A stretch of DNA of 9,034 nt from Minisyncoccota bacterium. GTDB taxonomy: Bacteria > Patescibacteriota > Minisyncoccia > Phycocordibacterales > GCA-2747955. The position numbers and the translations under genes are program-made. Positions within the stretch are counted from its first letter, which is position 1. Every line of letters begins with the position of its first letter. Below the pieces are notes generated by a model that made no database searches, was not told the origin of the DNA, and saw only the letters and a list, made by a program, of their open reading frames with translations. The DNA is taken from the NCBI GenBank assembly GCA_938010795.1, contig CALLVB010000040.1, positions 1 through 9,034 of the forward strand. The letters run 5' to 3'. Of the stretch, positions 1 through 5,054 are shown piece after piece.

Positions 1-464
1 CAGTCTTAGCAATCTTGATTCCTGTAGTCTCCCTCCTGTTCTCATACGCAGCTGGGCATATCAAACGATCACAAAGGGAAAAAATTATCATGATCGGTGC
101 TGGATTACTTGCGCTGGTATGGCTCCTAAGATTTTTCATTGATTCACAACTACTCCTCTATGCATCTTCCATAGCTACTGGACTCTTTACACTCTTTGTC
201 TTGGTACCACTCGATGCAAACATGTTTTTGCGAGGTGCCGAGCGAGGTGCTCTTTCTGCCTCTATGTATCGAAATGTTTCTTCTATGGTCGCAAAATTGA
301 TTCTCTATGTTGTGCTTTACTTCACTGTCGCGGTATTTGAAATCCCATTTGGTTTGTCTATCATTGCCCTTCTTGGATTAATATATGTAAACTACCGTTA
401 TCTTCGCTGGCGTGATGCGCAACCAGGCGCACCCACATCTGTTCCGGGACTTCCAAAAAACTAG
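1..464 (+). CDS. C-terminal part of a multi-pass membrane protein, probably an MFS-type transporter (partial)
   Basis: The reading frame is open to the left edge, so the N-terminus is missing; the TTG at 15 is an internal codon, not a start. About 150 residues remain, with roughly five hydrophobic segments: the left edge to codon 18, then around IIMIGAGLLALVWLL, LLYASSIATGLFTLFVL, LILYVVLYFTVAVF and LSIIALLGLIYV. A basic cytoplasmic-type loop (HIKRSQREK) follows the first segment, and a second loop holds a charged stretch before SMYRNVSSM. The tail is hydrophilic and Pro-rich. Five helices with a basic loop after the first fit the C-terminal half of a 12-helix MFS carrier, but no family-specific motif is visible and the substrate cannot be guessed. 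The stop is TAG, and an intrinsic terminator follows within 10 bases. Another polytopic membrane family is possible. A short duplication (CGAGGTGC, 230-237 and 242-249) encodes part of a loop. Confidence 0.6.
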   Translation, partial: VLAILIPVVSLLFSYAAGHIKRSQREKIIMIGAGLLALVWLLRFFIDSQLLLYASSIATGLFTLFVLVPLDANMFLRGAERGALSASMYRNVSSMVAKLILYVVLYFTVAVFEIPFGLSIIALLGLIYVNYRYLRWRDAQPGAPTSVPGLPKN

Positions 465-471
465 TACATAC

Positions 472-496
472 AAAATCCGATACTATCGGATTTTTT
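472..496 (+). terminator. Intrinsic terminator of the transporter-like gene
   Basis: A perfect 10-bp stem (472-481 paired with 485-494) with loop ACT and core ATCCGAT/ATCGGAT runs into a short T tract. It lies 8 bases after the TAG stop at 462-464 and just before the ABC-F promoter, so it separates the two transcripts. The U tract is short, and the A tract on the other side could allow weak function on the minus strand. Confidence 0.8.
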
Positions 497-520
497 ATAT
501 AATTTATATTTTCTCTTCTG

Positions 521-526
521 TATAAT
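521..526 (+). promoter_or_regulatory. -10 box of the ABC-F gene, predicting a nearly leaderless mRNA
   Basis: A perfect TATAAT ends 9 bases before the ATG at 536. Initiation 7 bases downstream of the box would leave a leader of about 3 bases, with no room for a Shine-Dalgarno. No TTGACA-like -35 is present; the -35 position, 17 bp upstream, is occupied by a second TATAAT (498-503), which could act as an alternative upstream -10 giving a leader of about 26 bases. The placement is seen; promoter activity is inferred. Confidence 0.6.
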
Positions 527-535
527 GAGTCCTCC

Positions 536-2047
536 ATGCTGATAGAAATTACCAAACTCCATAAATCTTTTGATGAGAACGTCATCCTTGATGACGTATC
601 TTTTACCATCGTCCCAAAAGCTCGTATTGGTCTTGTTGGAGAAAATGGAGCTGGTAAATCTACTCTTCTTAAGATCATCCAAGGAAAACTTGATTACGAT
701 TCTGGTTTTGTACAAACACAAAAAGGAATTACCGTGTCGTATGTTCCCCAAATACCTGACTTAGATCCCACAAAGACTGTACAAGAGTTTCTAGGTACCT
801 ATACTGATCGTCCTTATAAAGTTGCTGAGGTGCTCAAAACACTCAACGCAGAAAATATCGTTAACAAACCATGTAGTGAGCTCTCTGGAGGACAAAAGAC
901 AAAGATATATCTGGCTCGTATTGCACTCTTTACTGCTGACGTCTTACTACTTGATGAACCAACAAACCATCTAGATCTTAACGGTCTTGAGTGGCTCCAG
1001 TCTTATCTGAAGGATTTCCCTGGTGCTCTTGTAATTATTTCTCATGACCGTCATTTTCTTGATGAAGTTACACAAGAAATAGCTGAGTTGGAAGATGGAG
1101 TACTCTCAACATATGGAGGAAATTACTCATTTTATAAAGAGCAAAAGGCAATTGAAAAAGAATCTTACCTTAACCAATATTCTCAGCAGCAACGTGAGAT
1201 CAAGCGACTCAAAGACGCGTCTTTAAGAAAAAAGGATGAGGGAAATATGAAAAATATGGATCGCATAAATCATCGTGACAATGACAAGATGGCTGTAAGT
1301 TTAAGAGCTGATCGTGGATCAAAAAAATTTCATTCCATAGCAAAAAGTATCGACTCACGAATTGGTCACATAGAGACCATGGAAAAACCAAAGAAAGAAT
1401 CGGTACTGGATCTTTATTTTAACCCCTCAGGGGCAAAAAATAGTAGCGTCATGTCGATCCAAGACATGAGTATTGGGTATGAACATGAATTATTTTCTAT
1501 ACAAGATCTACATATTCTTTATGGGCAACATATTGCTCTTCAAGGAGAGAATGGTTCTGGAAAAACTACTCTTCTAAAAAGAATCCTTGCCCACCAGGAC
1601 CACCCAGAGATTACTCTCGGAACAGGTGTAAAGATTGGTTATTTGAGCCAAGATCATCACGAGCTCTCAGGAGAACAAACTGCATTAGAGCTCTTACTCG
1701 CAATCGAAGACATCGACACCACTGCAGCATACAAAATTCTCTCTCAAATAAATATCTCTCCAGATCAAATGAAGCAATATCTCTCTGAGTTTAGTTCAGG
1801 ACAAAAAACGAAATTACTCTTGGCAAAGATTATGGCCTCTGGGTCGAACTTCATTATCTTGGATGAACCAACAAACCATCTGGATTTCCCCTCTATAGAT
1901 GTTATTGAGAAAGCGTTACAAAATTTTCCAGGGACACTCCTCTGCATCTCTCATGATCGATATTTCCTCGAACAAATTGGTATCACTAAGTACCTCTCCA
2001 TCCGAGATGGTCGCTTATCACATCTTAAAAAAGAAGAAACTCATTAA
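536..2047 (+). CDS. ABC-F family ATPase (ribosome-associated, two ABC domains)
   Basis: This 503-residue soluble protein has two ABC ATPase domains and no membrane segment, the layout of ABC-F translation factors that bind the ribosomal E site and act on stalled or drug-bound ribosomes. Domain 1 has Walker A GENGAGKST (35-43), signature LSGGQ (116-120), Walker B LLLDEP with catalytic Glu141 and switch His170. Domain 2 has Walker A GENGSGKTT (337-345), signature FSSGQ (419-423), Walker B ILDEP with Glu444 and switch His473. The interdomain linker (about 200-290) is Lys/Arg-rich and helical, as expected for the P-site-tRNA-reaching arm. The length and the absence of an EttA-type arm insertion or long C-terminal coiled coil place it in the short size class that includes antibiotic-resistance ABC-Fs, but size alone does not show resistance. 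The start is set by ATG plus the adjacent -10 box. The TAA stop lies within the terminator stem. Confidence 0.93.
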   Translation: MLIEITKLHKSFDENVILDDVSFTIVPKARIGLVGENGAGKSTLLKIIQGKLDYDSGFVQTQKGITVSYVPQIPDLDPTKTVQEFLGTYTDRPYKVAEVLKTLNAENIVNKPCSELSGGQKTKIYLARIALFTADVLLLDEPTNHLDLNGLEWLQSYLKDFPGALVIISHDRHFLDEVTQEIAELEDGVLSTYGGNYSFYKEQKAIEKESYLNQYSQQQREIKRLKDASLRKKDEGNMKNMDRINHRDNDKMAVSLRADRGSKKFHSIAKSIDSRIGHIETMEKPKKESVLDLYFNPSGAKNSSVMSIQDMSIGYEHELFSIQDLHILYGQHIALQGENGSGKTTLLKRILAHQDHPEITLGTGVKIGYLSQDHHELSGEQTALELLLAIEDIDTTAAYKILSQINISPDQMKQYLSEFSSGQKTKLLLAKIMASGSNFIILDEPTNHLDFPSIDVIEKALQNFPGTLLCISHDRYFLEQIGITKYLSIRDGRLSHLKKEETH

Positions 2048-2071
2048 AAAAGCGCTTGCGCGCTTTTTTAA
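2044..2071. terminator. Bidirectional terminator between the ABC-F and trigger factor genes
   Basis: A perfect 12-bp stem (2044-2055 with 2060-2071) has a TTGC loop. The GC core GCGC/GCGC is flanked by six A on the left and six T on the right, so it works as a U-tract hairpin on both strands. The ABC-F stop codon TAA (2045-2047) is inside the left arm, and the trigger factor stop on the other strand is about 22 bases away. Confidence 0.9.
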
Positions 2072-2093
2072 TTCACATAAGTTACTAAAATTT

Positions 2094-3158
2094 CTATTTT
2101 TGATCTTCAAGCCAAGCTAGAACCGCCTCATTAAGGAAAATTGACTCTACATACAGTCGCATGTTTGCTTCTGGTACTTCATGTCCATATTGCTCTTTCA
2201 TAAGCTCTACCTGCTGGTTTACCTTTTGTTCGTCTGCTTTGATTTCTTCTTGAGCGGCGATTTCTTTTAAGATTAATTCTGATTGTGCTCGCTTTTTAGC
2301 ATCGGGCTTCCATTCAGTGGTAAGTTCATCCTCGGTCTTACCCATGTGTTCTAAATATTGTTCGTACTCTAACCCCATTCGCATTACATCGTCCTTCATT
2401 TGAGCAATCATTTTATCTAGTTCTGATTGCACTAACACCTCTGGCACATCAAACGACGAAGCCTCTATAAGACCCTCCATCATTGTTTCTCGTGTCTTTG
2501 CTTGAGCCTCTCGCTCTTTCTGTAGCTTAATATTTTCTTCTAGTTTTGTTTTAAAGTCATCCACATTTTCAAACTCACCAAGTGTCTTAACAAACTCATC
2601 ATTCATTTCTGGGAGTTCATTTGAATGATCACAATCATCTGTATGTTCGTGCTCTGGATCGATAGTATGTGCGTTCATCTTTCGAATTTGCTCGATCGCT
2701 TCTTCAACCTCCTTTGCTTCAACAGTTACTTCTTGTACGTTTTTGTTTGCATTTTGTGCTGTCTTTTTGTAATCACCAAGCGTAATCTCTGGGAATACCG
2801 CTGTAGTAATTTTATATTCTAATGGGTTGTTCTCCGCTAGTTTTGTGATTGCAATGTCTGGAGAACCCATCACCCGCAGGTTGTTCTCAATGACAATTCG
2901 AGGGTATAGATCTTGTAGTGCTGTTTGTGCTGATTCTGAAAGAATACGCATAGTGCCATATTCTGCCTCAACCTTATCTAAAGGAGCTTTCCCTTTTCTA
3001 AATCCATCTATCTCTGCGTGTTTTTGTAATTCAATAAGCGTTTTACCTTTAAAAGATTCTAGTTCTTCCCATGTTACAGAACCGGTAAGTTCAATAATTG
3101 AATCTTCTTTCTTTTCAATAGATACCTCTACTGTTTTTGTTGTTTTTTTATCTGCCAT
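2094..3158 (-). CDS. tig: Trigger factor, ribosome-associated chaperone lacking the PPIase domain
   Basis: This cytosolic chaperone docks at the ribosomal exit tunnel and shields nascent chains. The N-terminal ribosome-binding domain (about 1-120) has the signature loop GFRKGKAP (52-59). The C-terminal chaperone domain begins at LPEMNDEF (182-189), matching the family's LPEL-x-x-EF, and continues as long charged helices to 354. The usual FKBP-type PPIase domain, about 90 residues between these parts in E. coli (432 residues), is missing. In its place is a helical linker and a short stretch rich in His, Asp and Cys (DPEHEHTDDCDH, 167-178). The ATG at 3158 has no Shine-Dalgarno and no clear promoter. 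A TAAAAT box 3 bases upstream is too close for an ordinary leader. An upstream terminator suggests an independent transcript. The gene is convergent with the ABC-F gene. Confidence 0.93.
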   Translation of the reverse strand: MADKKTTKTVEVSIEKKEDSIIELTGSVTWEELESFKGKTLIELQKHAEIDGFRKGKAPLDKVEAEYGTMRILSESAQTALQDLYPRIVIENNLRVMGSPDIAITKLAENNPLEYKITTAVFPEITLGDYKKTAQNANKNVQEVTVEAKEVEEAIEQIRKMNAHTIDPEHEHTDDCDHSNELPEMNDEFVKTLGEFENVDDFKTKLEENIKLQKEREAQAKTRETMMEGLIEASSFDVPEVLVQSELDKMIAQMKDDVMRMGLEYEQYLEHMGKTEDELTTEWKPDAKKRAQSELILKEIAAQEEIKADEQKVNQQVELMKEQYGHEVPEANMRLYVESIFLNEAVLAWLEDQK

Positions 3159-3197
3159 ACTATTTTACTTAGTTCGCTTATTTGTAGAAATATTCAT

Positions 3198-3220
3198 ACA
3201 AAAAAGCCATATAATGGCTT
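3198..3220 (-). terminator. Intrinsic terminator of the coiled-coil/heptad gene pair
   Basis: Read on the minus strand, a 7-bp stem AAGCCAT/ATGGCTT with a 3-base loop is followed by a run of T (forward arms 3204-3210 and 3214-3220, A tract 3200-3205). It lies about 54 bases after the stop of the heptad-repeat gene and 40 bases before the trigger factor start, so it probably ends the upstream two-gene transcript. Confidence 0.75.
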
Positions 3221-3234
3221 GTATTGTATCGTAC

Positions 3235-3267
3235 ATTGGAATACAAAGGAACCACCTCGTATTCAAT
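3235..3267 (-). other. Imperfect hairpin in the 3' untranslated region of the gene pair
   Basis: ATTGGAATAC (3235-3244) pairs with GTATTCAAT (3259-3267), giving 9 bp with one bulged G and a 14-base loop. On the minus strand the loop reads GAGGTGGTTCCTTT, which contains a Shine-Dalgarno-like GAGGTG. The hairpin lies between the stop-codon hairpin and the terminator. The structure is visible; any function is unknown. Confidence 0.4.
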
Positions 3268-3273
3268 GGACGA

Positions 3274-3303
3274 CTAGAGTTCGAAATTAAAAATTTCGTC
3301 TAG
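3274..3303 (-). other. Hairpin overlapping the stop codon of the heptad-repeat gene
   Basis: CTAGA (3274-3278) pairs with TCTAG (3299-3303), and CGAAATT (3282-3288) with AATTTCG (3292-3298), around a 3-base loop with a 3-base bulge: 12 bp in total. It encodes the last residues of the protein and its TAG stop. No U tract follows on the minus strand, so it is not itself an ordinary terminator; it could protect the 3' end. Confidence 0.5.
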
Positions 3304-3606
3304 TTCTGTAAAGTCTATAAGCTCTGCATCTAACTCTTCGAGTCCAAACGGATCAGATCCTGATACCTCTGCTGTGACAATCTCTAGCTCTTGTTCAATC
3401 TTAACTAGCTCTTGTTCAATTGTGACAGGTTCTTCTGTTGTTACCTGAGTGGGATCAACAGTAATTATCGGTACCGCTTGTTCTTGTTGAGTAAGAAGAA
3501 GGCCTTTATAGAACAATAATCCTGCGGCTGCGACAAGAACCAGAATTAATCCAATCCCTATCGCTGGTGCAATTTCAATGTGTTTTTTGTTTTCTGTTAC
3601 GTTCAT
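3274..3606 (-). CDS. Small single-pass membrane protein with an acidic heptad-repeat tail, function unknown
   Basis: The protein has 110 residues: a short cytoplasmic N-terminus with KK, one transmembrane segment (about 14-33, Gly/Leu/Val/Ala-rich), then an extracytoplasmic tail. The tail has two consecutive heptads starting IEQEL at residues 63 and 70, a short coiled-coil or dimerisation element. It ends in a very acidic region: residues 59-110 hold 17 Asp/Glu against one Lys, including the Leu/Phe-spaced stretch GLEELDAELIDF. With no cleavable signal, it is probably anchored by its N-terminal helix. The gene starts 32 bases after the exported coiled-coil gene on the same strand, so the two are probably co-transcribed. 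The strongly acidic tail and the neighbour's Lys/Arg-rich helices could interact electrostatically; this is inference. No Shine-Dalgarno precedes the ATG. I do not recognise a named family. Confidence 0.8.
   Translation of the reverse strand: MNVTENKKHIEIAPAIGIGLILVLVAAAGLLFYKGLLLTQQEQAVPIITVDPTQVTTEEPVTIEQELVKIEQELEIVTAEVSGSDPFGLEELDAELIDFTELDEIFNFEL
3384..3420 (-). repeat. In-frame tandem duplication of a heptad codon block
   Basis: CTAGCTCTTGTTCAAT occurs at 3384-3399 and again, identical, at 3405-3420. The period is 21 bp, so it adds exactly seven codons (IEQEL plus two residues). The 16 identical bases, including synonymous positions, point to recent duplication or conversion of one coiled-coil heptad. 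Confidence 0.75.
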
Positions 3607-3638
3607 GAGAATGTTGTTATGTCTCTAGTCTCGTTTCA

Positions 3639-4436
3639 TTACTGAGCAACTGATGTAGTTGCTGAGCCTTCTGCTTCCTGTTCTGTCACCTCATCGTTTT
3701 GTGCTTGCACAAGTCTCTTAAGACCTGCGATTGCTTCTCTTACTGATGAGAATGCTGATTTTAGTTCTCGTTGTACTGTTTTTAACTCTTCTTTTGCTTC
3801 GTTAAATGCAATACGTACTTCTTCTTTTGATCCTGTTTCAACAGCAACCTCAAGTGAAGCTCGAACTGTTCGCATTCTCTCTTTTGCAGATGCTGTCTTG
3901 GCAGCTGCCTCTTGTACTTTAGCTTCTACTGTAGAAGTATCTACTCCTTGGTCTTGAAGTGTTTCAAGAACTGACATAATCCGCGTCTCTGCAGACTCCG
4001 CCTTTTCGATGAATCCATCAAATTTAGTGAAGATAAACTCTATACGTTGTTTAAAGTACTCTTTGACGTTTGCGCGCCAATCCTCTCTGTACTCTTGTGC
4101 AGTCTCTTGCAGTTCTTTTTTCTCCATAGCCGCCTCTTCTCTAATGGCTTGTTTAGCCTCTGTGGAAGTTGCTGCTTCGAATTTTGCTTTAAGTTCAGCT
4201 TTTGTTTCCAGAGCCTCCTCTCGCAATTCTTGCTTGATTTCTGCACGCGCGTCTAATGCTTGTTTTTTGTTTTGTAAGTGTGTATCTCGTGCCTCCTTGA
4301 GCTCAACCCGTTTGGTTTCTGCTACTCGTACTTTTTCTACTGCTGTTGCCTGCAAAGTAACCGGTTGTGGTTCTTGTGCGTATGCAACAGAAGTAATTCC
4401 AAAACAAAACAATAGTGTTACTAATGCGTGTTTCAT
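3639..4436 (-). CDS. Exported, highly charged coiled-coil protein, function unknown
   Basis: The protein has 265 residues. It begins with a classical Sec signal peptide (MKH, hydrophobic core 4-17, AYA at 18-20, predicted cleavage before QEPQ). Cys11 is not in a lipobox, so a lipoprotein is unlikely. Residues about 30-125 are almost uninterrupted Lys/Glu/Arg/Ala helix, a coiled coil or single alpha-helix. A second helical part (about 130-245) contains FDGFIEKAESAETRI, a GVDTSTVEAK turn and Ala/Glu/Lys heptads. The tail is Gln/Ser/Thr-rich and disordered. It is probably secreted or cell-surface-associated. A consensus promoter and a leader hairpin lie upstream, and the heptad-repeat membrane gene follows. 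No enzyme motif is visible. Exported helical proteins of this kind are common in Patescibacteria, but I cannot name the family. Confidence 0.8.
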   Translation of the reverse strand: MKHALVTLLFCFGITSVAYAQEPQPVTLQATAVEKVRVAETKRVELKEARDTHLQNKKQALDARAEIKQELREEALETKAELKAKFEAATSTEAKQAIREEAAMEKKELQETAQEYREDWRANVKEYFKQRIEFIFTKFDGFIEKAESAETRIMSVLETLQDQGVDTSTVEAKVQEAAAKTASAKERMRTVRASLEVAVETGSKEEVRIAFNEAKEELKTVQRELKSAFSSVREAIAGLKRLVQAQNDEVTEQEAEGSATTSVAQ

Positions 4437-4459
4437 ATTTTTTGATTTTGTTAATGATC

Positions 4460-4482
4460 ATGACCTGCCCCGTGCAAGTCAT
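4460..4482 (-). other. 5' leader hairpin of the exported coiled-coil gene
   Basis: On the minus strand ATGACTTGC pairs with GCAGGTCAT (9 bp including one T-G wobble) around the loop ACGGG. The 5' arm starts at 4482, close to where transcription should start from the promoter just upstream, so the mRNA would begin with this hairpin. It is followed by an A-rich stretch of 23 bases without a Shine-Dalgarno before the ATG. It could be an mRNA-stabilising 5' cap structure or a protein-binding site; both are inference. Confidence 0.5.
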
Positions 4483-4488
4483 ATATTG

Positions 4489-4516
4489 ATTATATACCAG
4501 AACATAGAGTTATCAA
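4489..4516 (-). promoter_or_regulatory. Sigma-70-type promoter of the exported coiled-coil gene
   Basis: On the minus strand, -35 TTGATA (4516-4511), a 16-bp spacer and -10 TATAAT (4494-4489). The start is expected near 4482, giving a leader of about 45 bases. This is the best complete promoter in the window. Confidence 0.7.
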
Positions 4517-4519
4517 GAT

Positions 4520-4548
4520 TTGCTATATGATTAAATATTAGGGATAAT
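4520..4548 (+). promoter_or_regulatory. Promoter of the 146-residue gene
   Basis: -35 TTGCTA (4520-4525), an exact 17-bp spacer and -10 GATAAT (4543-4548). Transcription should start near 4555, leaving a leader of about 33 bases that contains the strong ribosome binding site. The -35 lies 3 bases from the -35 of the divergent coiled-coil promoter, so the two are back to back and may compete for polymerase. Confidence 0.5.
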
Positions 4549-4574
4549 AAAAAAAGACAGATATCTAAACAAAG

Positions 4575-4581
4575 AAGGAGG
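4575..4581 (+). promoter_or_regulatory. Strong Shine-Dalgarno of the 146-residue gene
   Basis: AAGGAGG lies 6 bases before the ATG at 4588. It fixes that start and is the only full-strength Shine-Dalgarno in front of any gene in this window. Confidence 0.85.
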
Positions 4582-4587
4582 GAGCTC

Positions 4588-5028
4588 ATGTCTTACCGCA
4601 GCAGAATCCCTCTCAGAGAGCAGGTGTTCATTCAATCCATGATGTATCACGGATTCCGTAAAACAAACAGACGGAAAGATCTCAAGCTAAAAAAGGGTTT
4701 CATCATTCCAGCAACAGAAAAAGAAGACTCAGGAGGTATAGACTTCTGGGTTAAAATGCCAGGTGATAGCCGATTGCTTCCTGTTCAAATAACTCAACGG
4801 GGAGTAAAATTATTTCGTAAATTTAAATGCCCTGTTGGCATGAAACTTGATGATTTTATTAGACGATCTATTTGTAGGGTCCAAGCGAAACGTGATTTTT
4901 GTAAAAAAAGTGGTATTGCCTTTGTTCTCGTAAGAGACCATTGGGACAAAAACACGAACCCACGCCTTGCTGCTAGTGACGTACAAGCACTGAGAAAATC
5001 AATCTCTAGCTTAAAACGCTGGGTATAA
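4588..5028 (+). CDS. 146-residue basic protein of unknown function, possible degenerate PD-(D/E)XK-type fold
   Basis: The protein is basic and cytosolic (no signal peptide or membrane segment). The N-terminus is Arg/Lys-rich (about 1-36), suggesting nucleic-acid contact. The centre, residues 45-71, reads acidic-GGIDFWV-turn-LLPVQITQRG: a buried strand with Asp52, a hairpin, and a second strand with Gln67-x-Thr69. This resembles the D...(E/Q)xK core of PD-(D/E)XK nuclease-like proteins, but the Lys is Thr here, so catalysis is doubtful. The C-terminal half has an amphipathic helix with two Cys (96, 105), a strand IAFVLVRDHW and a final helix. The start is fixed by AAGGAGG. The gene is divergent from the coiled-coil gene and convergent with glyQS over a shared terminator. 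The nuclease link is a weak motif inference; hypothetical protein is the safe call. Confidence 0.75.
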   Translation: MSYRSRIPLREQVFIQSMMYHGFRKTNRRKDLKLKKGFIIPATEKEDSGGIDFWVKMPGDSRLLPVQITQRGVKLFRKFKCPVGMKLDDFIRRSICRVQAKRDFCKKSGIAFVLVRDHWDKNTNPRLAASDVQALRKSISSLKRWV

Positions 5029-5051
5029 AAGCCGGCTTCTTGCCGGCTTTT
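5027..5051. terminator. Bidirectional terminator between the 146-residue gene and glyQS
   Basis: A 10-bp stem AAAAGCCGGC (5027-5036) / GCCGGCTTTT (5042-5051) with loop TTCTT. The GC-rich core is flanked by four A on the left and four T on the right, so it can act on both strands, though the U tracts are short. The TAA stop of the rightward gene (5026-5028) overlaps the base of the stem, and the glyQS stop is 4 bases beyond the other side. Confidence 0.85.
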
Positions 5052-5054
5052 CAT

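Noticed and set aside
15..17. TTG as the start of the first gene
   Set aside because: The frame continues to the window edge and hydrophobic residues continue upstream, so the gene is cut by the window.
536..2047. Calling the ABC-F gene an antibiotic-resistance gene
   Set aside because: The motifs prove only the ABC-F family. Subfamily and drug specificity depend on the linker and cannot be read off by eye.
3162..3167. TAAAAT on the minus strand as the trigger factor -10 box
   Set aside because: It ends only 3 bases before the ATG, so transcription would start inside the coding region. No other convincing box is visible.
3160..3236. Small leftward frame of about 23 codons (starting MYDTIQ) downstream of the SD-like GAGGTG loop
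   Set aside because: It reads through the intrinsic terminator, the spacing from GAGGTG to ATG is too long, and the peptide shows no feature. The GAGGTG motif is noted only as part of a hairpin.
2827..3303. Rightward 158-codon open frame opposite the trigger factor start
   Set aside because: It is antisense to the conserved ribosome-binding domain of trigger factor, runs through the terminator hairpin and has low-complexity Ser/Phe composition.
4009..4530. Rightward 173-codon open frame opposite the coiled-coil gene
   Set aside because: It is antisense to a gene with a clear signal peptide, promoter and partner gene. Its Ser/Cys/Phe-rich composition is what the complement of a Lys/Glu/Ala-rich gene gives, and it lacks a ribosome binding site.
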